64,000 nt of DNA from Spirosoma profusum (GTDB lineage: Bacteria; Bacteroidota; Bacteroidia; Cytophagales; Spirosomataceae): positions 1-64,000 of the forward strand of contig NZ_JACWZY010000015.1 in NCBI RefSeq assembly GCF_014699005.1, given 5' to 3'. Positions 1 through 7,221 of this stretch are shown piece by piece (within the stretch, counting starts at the first letter, position 1; each line of letters starts with the position of its first letter). The position numbers were made by a program, and so were the translations under genes. Under the pieces are notes generated by a model. It did not search any database, was not told the DNA's origin, and saw only the letters and a list, made by a program, of their open reading frames with translations.

Positions 1-69
1 AAGGCGCTGCATTTTATGGCCTTCTTTATCATTTTCTTTCGCAAGATCCCTAAAAAGAAGAAACCCTAA
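1..69 (+). CDS. C-terminal end of an unidentified protein (5' truncated)
   Basis: Frame 1 is open from the window edge to a TAA at 67-69. The 22 visible residues are hydrophobic (HFMAFFIIFF) and then strongly basic (RKIPKKKKP). This looks like a last transmembrane helix with a positively charged cytoplasmic tail, so an integral membrane protein is likely. Too little is visible to assign a family. Confidence 0.45.
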   Translation, partial: KALHFMAFFIIFFRKIPKKKKP

Positions 70-77
70 ACAGGTTC
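66..77. repeat. 12-mer TAAACAGGTTCA shared with a palindromic element at 49.8 kb
   Basis: The 12-mer overlaps the stop codon of the truncated gene. The same 12-mer forms both arms of the inverted repeat at 49823-49927. Here I find no partner arm downstream, so any second arm would lie upstream of the window or be lost. Confidence 0.4.
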
Positions 78-175
78 AAAAAGTAATCGATCAAATCGTC
101 CTCGCTATCGACTTGTTACTGAAATAATATGATACAATCTTGGCATATATAATATAGTTGAATCATAATTATCTT

Positions 176-231
176 TATCTTTGAGGGCAATGGTCAGGCT
201 GCCTGTCTGAATACCCAATCAATTTGCCCTC
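176..231 (+). promoter_or_regulatory. Putative promoter -7 box and structured leader of the 65-residue gene
   Basis: TATCTTTG at 176-183 matches the Bacteroidota -7 consensus TAnnTTTG exactly. The nearest upstream TTG (158-160) is closer than the usual 19-21 nt, so the -33 element is weak. Directly behind it GAGGGCAA (183-190) pairs perfectly with TTGCCCTC (224-231), enclosing a small CAGGC/GCCTG hairpin. This gives a folded leader ending 16 nt before the start codon. Confidence 0.4.
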
Positions 232-247
232 TAAATGAGATTTTATT

Positions 248-445
248 ATGGTTTCTCGACACAAACACTTAATTCGAGTTGTCTTTGATGTAATCGACGA
301 GTCAAAAAAAAATATCAGTCTGGATAAAGATCTTTCGGTCTCTGCGCGTGATCCTGATGAAGCAATTGATTTTGTTTTTACGGAAATGCAGCGTCAACTG
401 AATCGTTCGGACATTCGTCTTTCACGAGTTCGTATCTGCGCTTAA
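248..445 (+). CDS. Small hypothetical protein, 65 residues
   Basis: A soluble, charged protein with no signal peptide or membrane segment. The sequence (HLIRVVFDVIDESKKNISL, then a DPDEAIDFVF stretch) suggests a small alpha/beta fold, but I do not recognise a family. It is supported as a real gene by its own -7 promoter box and leader upstream and a terminator-like hairpin about 80 nt after the stop, with no competing ORF. The ATG at 248 is the only reasonable start. Function unknown. Confidence 0.5.
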   Translation: MVSRHKHLIRVVFDVIDESKKNISLDKDLSVSARDPDEAIDFVFTEMQRQLNRSDIRLSRVRICA

Positions 446-525
446 GGAACATTCTCAGCGAGGATTTCTCCAGAGTTCGTTCTGATTCCTCAATAGTGAG
501 TAATATGTACCAGTTGTAAATCAAA

Positions 526-556
526 TCAGGCCGCCTTAATATGCTAGACGGCCTGA
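526..556 (+). terminator. Hairpin downstream of the 65-residue gene
   Basis: TCAGGCCG (526-533) and CGGCCTGA (549-556) form a perfect 8-bp stem with a 15-nt loop. It lacks a long T tract, so terminator activity is only probable. Confidence 0.4.
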
Positions 557-859
557 CCTTCCTACCAAATAATTGACACTAGTACCTTAACTTCAGTCTA
601 GCTCCCGAGGTTAAGGCCAGTAAGGCAACGGGCGATCACTATTGAAATACCGCTTAATGGCCAGTTACAAGGTCATCTCCAGCAAGTCAATTCTATTCGT
701 TACAAGCCACACCGAAACACCTCCGTGGCCCACTTCCTCAATAATTATCTGTAAAACTTCCTTTCCACTGGCTCTTTTTAACAATGTTATTTCCTGAACT
801 GTAATGTCTGAGACTCTTCCGATGGCCGGAAGAATTTTCACTCAACATTTATCGGTTCA
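557..859. other. Intergenic stretch before the ferritin-like pair
   Basis: I see no convincing ORF, RNA gene or consensus TAnnTTTG promoter here. It presumably holds the promoter for the downstream ferritin-like genes, but I cannot place it. Confidence 0.4.
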
Positions 860-1585
860 ATGGAAAAACTACCTCACGACCCGACTGACACGCAATTAAC
901 AGGTGTCGGTCGACGAAACTTCATGCGCTACCTCGGAACCTCGGCTGCCGCCGGTGTGATACTGAGTGCCTGTCATACCGAACTCGTTGACCCAACGCAA
1001 CAGGGTTCAGGCAGACTTGGTGACACAATCGATCTGGGCGATATCGGTTATAATGACACTACGGTTCTGAACTTTGCTTACGCGCTGGAACAGTTGGAAT
1101 CGGCCTTTTATACCCAGGTCATGATGACCCCTTATGCCAACATGAACGGTTACGAAAGAGCGGTTCTGACTGAGATGCGCGATCACGAAATCAATCACCG
1201 CGAACTCTATAGAACGTTACTGGGCAGCGCGGCCATCCCAAACCTTACCCCTAATTTCAGCAGTGTCAACTTCAACAACCGCACGTCGGTTTTGCTGACG
1301 GCCCGTACATTCGAGGCCATTGGTACGTCGGCCTATAACGGTTCGGGTAGATTGCTTAAAAACCCGGACAATCTGGCACTGGCTGGCAAAATTGTGTCGA
1401 TGGAAGCTCGTCACGTAGCCATTCTAAGCGAGTTGCTGGGACCAATGACCGCCTATTTTGCCGGCAATGATATTGTCAGCAAAGATACGGGGCTGGGTGA
1501 GGCCCGTACGCCAGAAGAAGTACTAGCGCTGGCAAGACCTTATATTCAGGAAACCATCAATGGCAAAAATGCCCGTATGGCATAA
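860..1585 (+). CDS. Tat-exported ferritin-like domain lipoprotein
   Basis: A 241-residue protein of the ferritin-like family (PF13668 type), which includes plant desiccation-related PCC13-62-like proteins. The N-terminus has a twin-arginine motif (RRNFMRYL, about residues 18-25), a hydrophobic stretch and a lipobox-like end at ILSAC, predicting Tat export and lipidation. The body carries paired helices with Glu/His (ALEQLESAFY; EMRDHEINHRELYR; SMEARHVAIL), as expected of a di-iron-type four-helix bundle. The second ferritin-like gene follows 14 bp later, so the two are probably co-transcribed. Whether it binds metal is not shown by sequence alone. Confidence 0.8.
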   Translation: MEKLPHDPTDTQLTGVGRRNFMRYLGTSAAAGVILSACHTELVDPTQQGSGRLGDTIDLGDIGYNDTTVLNFAYALEQLESAFYTQVMMTPYANMNGYERAVLTEMRDHEINHRELYRTLLGSAAIPNLTPNFSSVNFNNRTSVLLTARTFEAIGTSAYNGSGRLLKNPDNLALAGKIVSMEARHVAILSELLGPMTAYFAGNDIVSKDTGLGEARTPEEVLALARPYIQETINGKNARMA

Positions 1586-1599
1586 ACCCTTCAGAAATC

Positions 1600-2382
1600 A
1601 TGAATCTACAAAACATACTTAATGAATTAGAAAATGTGGACGCTGATGTGTTCGAACGTATTGAGCACGTATCACGTCGCCACGTATTTCATAATTTCCT
1701 GAAAAAAGCCGCAGCGGGTATTGCTCCAGTAGCTTTTGGGGCGGTTCTAAACAAAGCCTACGCACAGGGTAACGCAACTGTAGTCGACGTATTGAATTTC
1801 GCCTTAACGCTCGAATACCTGGAGGCTGAGTTTTATAACCGTGCGCTGGGTTCTAACCTGATTATGGGCATGGAAGGCCAGCAAACGTTTCAGCAAATAG
1901 CGCTGCACGAAAATGCCCACGTAATGGTGCTTAAAACAGCGCTGGGTGGAGCCGCCATTTCGAAACCTAACTTCGATTTTACAGCAAAAGGAGCATTCCC
2001 GGACGTCTTTTCGAATTACAGTACGTTTCTGAAGGTATCGCAGGCTTTTGAAGATACGGGCGTTCGGGCTTATAAAGGACAGGCTCCTCGTTTGATGCCC
2101 TTCCCGGATGTGCTGACAACGGCGTTACGTATTCACTCGGTCGAAGCATTGCATGCCGCCAAAGTGCGCTATCTGAATGGCGCACGCGGCTGGATTACAG
2201 GCAATAACCCTGGCACGCCGGGCGTTCCAGCGGCTATCTATGCCGGTGACGATAACGTAATTCAAGCAGGCGTAAATACGGCCCAACTAGGTGGTGTTGG
2301 TTTTGAGCGAGCGACTGAATCCTATGACGAGCCGCTAACGAAAGAAGCCGTACTAGCCATTGCAGCGCCATTCCTGGCATAA
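1600..2382 (+). CDS. Second ferritin-like domain protein with Tat-type signal
   Basis: A 260-residue paralogue of the preceding gene. The N-terminal part contains SRRHVFHNFLKKAAAG, a Tat-like signal, and a plausible signal peptidase I site at AYAQ near residue 55, so it is probably soluble in the periplasm rather than lipidated. Helix motifs (LTLEYLEAEFYNRAL; IALHENAHVMVL; HSVEALHAAKVRYL) place Glu and His residues as in the ferritin-like fold. A soluble plus a lipid-anchored partner suggests a two-component extracytoplasmic assembly. A role in oxidative or drying stress is inferred from the family, not shown. Confidence 0.8.
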   Translation: MNLQNILNELENVDADVFERIEHVSRRHVFHNFLKKAAAGIAPVAFGAVLNKAYAQGNATVVDVLNFALTLEYLEAEFYNRALGSNLIMGMEGQQTFQQIALHENAHVMVLKTALGGAAISKPNFDFTAKGAFPDVFSNYSTFLKVSQAFEDTGVRAYKGQAPRLMPFPDVLTTALRIHSVEALHAAKVRYLNGARGWITGNNPGTPGVPAAIYAGDDNVIQAGVNTAQLGGVGFERATESYDEPLTKEAVLAIAAPFLA

Positions 2383-2493
2383 ATTGTTTTTTACCATATA
2401 GGGCGCTACGTTCACTAAGCATGCAGAAAAGCATTACGCTGTGAACGTAGCGCCTTTGGTATTTCATTAAAGAGCACGTCAAGAACTAAAGCG

Positions 2494-4506
2494 TTATGAA
2501 CGGATGGGCAGGTAAACACTAAACCGAGCGCCTTCGCCTTCATGGCTGTGGGCAACAATGGCTCCGTTATGGTTCTCGACCACTTTTTTAGCAATAGCCA
2601 GCCCGATGCCAGTGCCCGAGAACGTACCGCTACGTCCGTGCAGGCGCTGAAAAGCCCCGAAGATGGTTTCGCCATGACGACTGGAATCAAAGCCGATGCC
2701 GTTGTCAGTAACCGTTAGTACGTAGTACTGCTTAAGCGGGTCGGGTATGGGGTTGCCTGCAGACGTAGCATCTACTGAATTTGCATCATTGACGGGCGTA
2801 GCGGTAAGTAAAACCGGTTGAATATCGCGCGCCCGTACTCGGCTGGATTCAACCTGAATCGAAGAAGGCTGTTCTGATCGTCGAAATTTCAGGGCATTCG
2901 ACAGCAGATTCTGAAACAGTTGCCGGAGCTGAAGCGCATCGCCCTGCACAGTCGGTAAAACGCCAACGGACACTGAAGCACCGGTTTCGGCTACGGTCGT
3001 TTCGAGGTCGCTCAAAATTTCGTTAACCAGATTTTCCAGATTGACGGGAGCAAAGTTTCGTTTCTGCGTAGTTAGTCGTGATAGAGCCAGCAAATCACGT
3101 ATCAGTCCACTCATTCGTTCGGCTGCCGACTGCATCCGACGTAGCATATCCTGCCCATGTTCGGGCAATTGAGCGCTGTACTCATTCAAGATCAAGTCGC
3201 CAAACGCTTTGATTTTACGCAGAGGTTCCTGCAAATCGTGGCTCGCTACGTAGGCAAAACTCTGTAAATTACTGTTGCTTTGCTGGAGTGCTACGTTAGC
3301 GGTTTCGAGTTGACTGCGGTAATTCTGGCTTTCGGTGATGTCGATGGACGACGTAAGAACTCCATCGCCAAATTTAACCAGTGATACGTAGTAATATCGT
3401 CCTTTGTTTTCCCGTTCCATTACGACTGGCTGGCCCGTTTCGTAAACACGAATGTATTCTTCCACAACGCCACTTCCCTGCAAAGCCGGATTCACTTCAC
3501 AGATGGTTTTGCCATAAAGCTCATCAGGCGTCCTGTTCATGATCGCTAACGTAGTCTGATTGGCCAACGTATATTGAAAATCGGTAACAATACCCTGCTC
3601 ATCGCAAACCGCGTCATAACAGGCAATAGCCGTCAGCGAGGCATCCAGAATACTTTGTAACAGGGACGTTTGTCGCTCCGAAACACTTTTTAATTCCCGC
3701 AAATTCTCCTCGGCCTGGCGTTGCGCCGTTACGTCGATAAAAGTTGAAACGGTACCCTCGCCCGAACGTGCTACGATATTGAAGAACACTCGCCCATCGG
3801 GCGTTATGACATCGAACTGAACAGGCTCGCCCGTTTCGACAACGCTGGCCATGCGGGCAATCGTCTGGTCGGAGTTCTTCGAAAAAGCCATTGTACGTAC
3901 CGTCTGGCCGACTACCTGTCGCCAATCGACTGGAAGCCAGGCTTTTGCTTTCTCGTTAAAATACGTATACTGGAAATCTATAATTCGACCCTGCTCATCC
4001 CGAACGGGCAGATGACCCGAAACCGCCATTTGCATCGACTGGCTGATTTGAGTGAGCAAGTCGGCCTGTTGGCGCATTTGGAGTTCGGCTTCTTTGCGCG
4101 CAGTGATGTCGATAAAGATGGCGGCTATCTCATCGGGACCAATCCGGTTTACCGATACGTCGAACCAGCCGCCAAACGGTGGTATGTAATAATCGTTACG
4201 TTGGGGCTCGCCCGATTGCGTTGTGGTCAGATAATCCGTCAGCAGTGCGCTTCCCTGCAATGGCGGAAACAATTCCAGCAACGTAGCGTCCATAATTTCC
4301 TGACGGCTTCGACCGCAGGTAGTTACGGCTCGTTCATTCAACAGCAACGGCTTAAAATCAATGATTTCATGCGCATCGTTACGTAACGCCCGATATGAAA
4401 CGATACAAACGGGCGCCGACTCGAAAATAGCTCCCAGCAGATTGTCGGTCTGCCGATTTTCTGGCAACTCCGAATCGTTGATATACCGTTGATGAAAGGC
4501 GTTCAT
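2494..4506 (-). CDS. Multi-PAS sensor histidine kinase
   Basis: A 670-residue soluble histidine kinase. Three PAS-like modules occupy roughly residues 20-140, 145-270 and 280-395. A HisKA domain has the H-box YVASHDLQEPLRKI near residue 425, and a HATPase_c domain has NLLSNALKF, DNGIGFD and GTGIGLAIAKKVV motifs. No transmembrane segments are visible, so it probably senses cytoplasmic signals. No response regulator is adjacent, so the partner is encoded elsewhere. It converges on the ferritin-like pair. The gene is rich in ACGTA/TACGT (18 sites by my count), unlike the related kinase at 50 kb. Confidence 0.9.
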   Translation of the reverse strand: MNAFHQRYINDSELPENRQTDNLLGAIFESAPVCIVSYRALRNDAHEIIDFKPLLLNERAVTTCGRSRQEIMDATLLELFPPLQGSALLTDYLTTTQSGEPQRNDYYIPPFGGWFDVSVNRIGPDEIAAIFIDITARKEAELQMRQQADLLTQISQSMQMAVSGHLPVRDEQGRIIDFQYTYFNEKAKAWLPVDWRQVVGQTVRTMAFSKNSDQTIARMASVVETGEPVQFDVITPDGRVFFNIVARSGEGTVSTFIDVTAQRQAEENLRELKSVSERQTSLLQSILDASLTAIACYDAVCDEQGIVTDFQYTLANQTTLAIMNRTPDELYGKTICEVNPALQGSGVVEEYIRVYETGQPVVMERENKGRYYYVSLVKFGDGVLTSSIDITESQNYRSQLETANVALQQSNSNLQSFAYVASHDLQEPLRKIKAFGDLILNEYSAQLPEHGQDMLRRMQSAAERMSGLIRDLLALSRLTTQKRNFAPVNLENLVNEILSDLETTVAETGASVSVGVLPTVQGDALQLRQLFQNLLSNALKFRRSEQPSSIQVESSRVRARDIQPVLLTATPVNDANSVDATSAGNPIPDPLKQYYVLTVTDNGIGFDSSRHGETIFGAFQRLHGRSGTFSGTGIGLAIAKKVVENHNGAIVAHSHEGEGARFSVYLPIRS

Positions 4507-4824
4507 TGGGCAATTTAGTTATCGAAACAGGTATGCCTGAAAATTCGTCACTTCTGGCAGTCAGGCAAGTTACAAACTCTCTGGTTCAATCGAATTAAAA
4601 AGCCACAATAGCATTAGAAAAGAGGTATTTTACAGGCCACAACATACGTAGCATGACAGCGCGTGATTTCTCTTTATTTTTTCGTTAACAAACCCCTATT
4701 AATTGCGTTTACAGCTTTGTAATCAGTCATTTATTACGTATATTTACCTCCCCAAATTTTCAACAGCAACTTTACTAATGAGCCAACTACTAGTCTTCAC
4801 ACTACGTCTGGCTACTCAATACCT
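4507..4824. other. Divergent intergenic region between the kinase and an ImmA-like gene
   Basis: 318 bp of AT-rich DNA with no ORF of note. It holds a promoter candidate for the rightward gene (4717-4746). I see no clear promoter for the leftward kinase. Confidence 0.5.
4717..4746 (+). promoter_or_regulatory. Putative Bacteroidota sigma-A promoter
   Basis: TTG (4717-4719), then 19 nt, then TATATTTA (4739-4746). This matches TTG-N19-TAnnTTTG except for the last base, and lies about 80 nt before the ATG of the downstream gene. Confidence 0.45.
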
Positions 4825-5505
4825 ATGAAAAAAGGACGCTCGAATCCGAATCAAATGCAGATTGATTTTCTGGCGGCATATCGTCGGATGCTGGTTAGCC
4901 TTGGCAATCCCGATAATCTGCCAGTTAATGAAGGGCTGTTCATGCGCATGACCGATCAGTGGGAAGCAACACGTGCCATTCCGAAGAATCTGCTTTTCCA
5001 GAAAAGCCCGGTTGAAGCGGTGGTTTTCAGGCTTCAGAAAACCGATGAGCGCCTTCAGTTTCCCGATGAATTTATTGCCGGTGAAATCCGGGGAGAGCAG
5101 GGTTTGACTGGTTTCTCGGCAAAATTTCGCGAGCAGGGCTGGGTTATTCTGCCTGCCGAATTATCGGCCATGTATAAAAATCTGTTTTTAACGATTCTGG
5201 CCGCTTCTGTGGGTCTGGATCATTTATATCCGGTTCGGAAAGAACTTCTGGCCGAAGCCGAACGTGTTGCGCTGGCCGCCATGCTGCCAGAAATGGAGGT
5301 ACGGAAGTTTTTTGGCCTTCGCCTGACGCGCTTTCCCGATAGTTTCCGCAGCGAAGTTGCCAACTATTTCAATATGCCTTTCGATTACGTACTGAAACGG
5401 GCCAATCACCTCGGTATGGTGTCGGAGCAGGTCATTGAAGAAGCTAACGCACAGGCTATACGCTCTACTATACTACGTCGCCCACAAAGCAGCCGGGCTG
5501 CGTAA
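4825..5505 (+). CDS. Degenerate ImmA/IrrE-like protein without the zinc motif
   Basis: A 226-residue cytoplasmic protein. Its middle and C-terminal parts read like an ImmA/IrrE (COG2856) metallopeptidase: FREQGWVILP, then FLTILAASVGLDHLYP where the family has a TLAHELGHLLLHP-like stretch, then AERVALAAMLP, then EVANYFNMPFDYVLKRANHL, resembling the terminal part that follows the catalytic motif. The HExxH helix is replaced by AASVG near residues 126-130, so zinc-dependent cleavage is unlikely. It could be a non-catalytic regulator or an unrelated protein with chance similarity. The assignment comes from reading by eye and is tentative. No XRE-type repressor gene is adjacent. Confidence 0.5.
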   Translation: MKKGRSNPNQMQIDFLAAYRRMLVSLGNPDNLPVNEGLFMRMTDQWEATRAIPKNLLFQKSPVEAVVFRLQKTDERLQFPDEFIAGEIRGEQGLTGFSAKFREQGWVILPAELSAMYKNLFLTILAASVGLDHLYPVRKELLAEAERVALAAMLPEMEVRKFFGLRLTRFPDSFRSEVANYFNMPFDYVLKRANHLGMVSEQVIEEANAQAIRSTILRRPQSSRAA

Positions 5506-5540
5506 AATTACCACCCCTAAGCTGGCTTGGGGGTGGTCCC

Positions 5541-6599
5541 TTACTTCTTCGGTATAACCTTTGCCAGCGAATCGGCTAGCAGTTGGGCGGCAAATTCATT
5601 TCCAGCCATGTTCCAGTGCGAATCGGAAGGTTTGTATAACTGTTTGCCTTCCTGAACCGCTTTTCTCATCGGCTCATACAAATCGATGTAAGCAATCTGA
5701 TTTGCCTGCAATTGCTGCGTGAGCAAGCGGGTGGGTGTCATTACGTTGTAAGGCAGTTTGCCGGTATCTTTATAAAAAGCCTCGATCATATCCCGTCGCA
5801 ACGTATCGTCAATCTGCATCTCATCTGGAATAATGACGACCATAAACGTTATTCCCCGCTGTTTACAGTAGTCGCGGGTCCGAATCAACGTAGCAATCGT
5901 TTGGTCGAAGAAGCCATTTTGAGGTCTGGTTACCGCGCCAGAATCCGGCATGTGATATTTCCAGGCATCCATTCTATCTTTTTCGATTCGAAGATATTCG
6001 GATCGCTGAAACGTCTGACAGCTATCGCAATAGGGTTGATGTCCAGCAAAATCATTGACTTTCCAGGTCACTTTGGCAATGTAATTCAGCGCCGTCAGCA
6101 TATACGAGTGGCGGAAGAACCATCGCTTTTTGATAATATCGAAATCATTACCCACAAAAAAAGACAGCAGCACTAAATCAGGTTTCAGGTGTGCTCCTTC
6201 ATTTGTGAGAATACTATAATAATCTGTCGGGTTCGTCTGCGAAATTCCCATATTAAACAGACTGACAGGTCTAAGCTGCTGGTTGAGCTTAGTCTCCAGC
6301 TTAGTTAGATACGTATTGCCCTGAGGAACAATCCCGAAGGCAAACGAATCGCCCAGTCCAATGATTCTGTAATCGCCTGGCTTACTGGTAAATTCGCCAT
6401 CATTAAATCCACCAGCATTTAGCTTGTAGCCATACAGCATAACATGCGGCTTACCTCTGTAGCGATTGTAGGAATCATCGTAGAAGATATGCGAATGGGC
6501 AAAATAATTATAGGCACGTAGAACAATTTCACCCAACAGAAACGTAGCAATAGTAAGGATAGCAATAAAAATGCAATTGTAAATCAATGACTTAAGCAT
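5541..6599 (-). CDS. Membrane-anchored SGNH/GDSL hydrolase
   Basis: A 352-residue protein with one N-terminal transmembrane helix (about residues 5-27), so the catalytic domain is periplasmic. Block I is GLGDSFAFG (nucleophilic Ser near residue 90), block III is FFVGND, and block V is DSHWN, giving the Asp/His of the triad. AlgX/DltD-like members of this fold add or remove O-acyl groups on glycans. Upstream on the reverse strand, TATATTTG (6702-6695) is an exact -7 box. It converges on the ImmA-like gene. The substrate cannot be read from the sequence. Confidence 0.75.
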   Translation of the reverse strand: MLKSLIYNCIFIAILTIATFLLGEIVLRAYNYFAHSHIFYDDSYNRYRGKPHVMLYGYKLNAGGFNDGEFTSKPGDYRIIGLGDSFAFGIVPQGNTYLTKLETKLNQQLRPVSLFNMGISQTNPTDYYSILTNEGAHLKPDLVLLSFFVGNDFDIIKKRWFFRHSYMLTALNYIAKVTWKVNDFAGHQPYCDSCQTFQRSEYLRIEKDRMDAWKYHMPDSGAVTRPQNGFFDQTIATLIRTRDYCKQRGITFMVVIIPDEMQIDDTLRRDMIEAFYKDTGKLPYNVMTPTRLLTQQLQANQIAYIDLYEPMRKAVQEGKQLYKPSDSHWNMAGNEFAAQLLADSLAKVIPKK

Positions 6600-7221
6600 C
6601 TTTACGGGATAGTCAATAGAGGGGGTCCTTTTAGAAAGTCAGTTCTGGAATCGGAATTGAAAAATAAGCGGGTAAATTTTAAAATTTTACTCGGCAAATA
6701 TAAGGCTTCATTAAATTTACATTAAAAAGATATTAAAAGTTACTATTTAACTATTCCTGGTACGTAACCGCTAAGAACAGAATCTACTTTCAAAGTGTGT
6801 ACAGTTCTCCCTGCCTTTTCCAACAGTAAATCCTTCTTTGAGTATGTATCAACTTCGATGCCATAGTTGAAGCCAGCTCACTGGCCATTCGTTAGCCACC
6901 TACCTATTTTGGCTTATTCTCTGTTACGTTTCTCTTTTACCAAGAAAATCAACTAGATAGAGTAATTTTTTTATCCTTTTAGTTGGAAGTCATTAAAAGA
7001 AAGTTCTGTTTTGCATAACCTATTAAATCAATAGACTATAAATAGTACTAGTCTATCTACAACCGGGAGTATAGGGAGAATTACAAATCAATTCGTGTAT
7101 GAAACCGTACAGGCAGTTTATGAGACCATACTGTTGACGCAGAATCAGCCGCAAAACCACTCTATATCAAGAAAAGGCTGCCCACAGACAGCTCTAAAAT
7201 TAACACCAACCATTACAACAA
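6600..7221. other. AT-rich divergent intergenic region
   Basis: About 620 bp between divergent genes. It contains a -7 box for the leftward hydrolase (6695-6702) and a 14-bp perfect AT palindrome at 6674-6687 just downstream of that box, a possible operator or merely low-complexity DNA. The short ORF at 7095-7307 overlaps the TonB gene start and I do not believe it. No clear promoter is seen for the rightward gene. Confidence 0.45.

Noticed and set aside
6674..6687. 14-bp AT palindrome upstream of the SGNH hydrolase as an operator
   Set aside because: It is made only of A/T runs in a very AT-rich region and can arise by chance; noted in the intergenic entry but not claimed.
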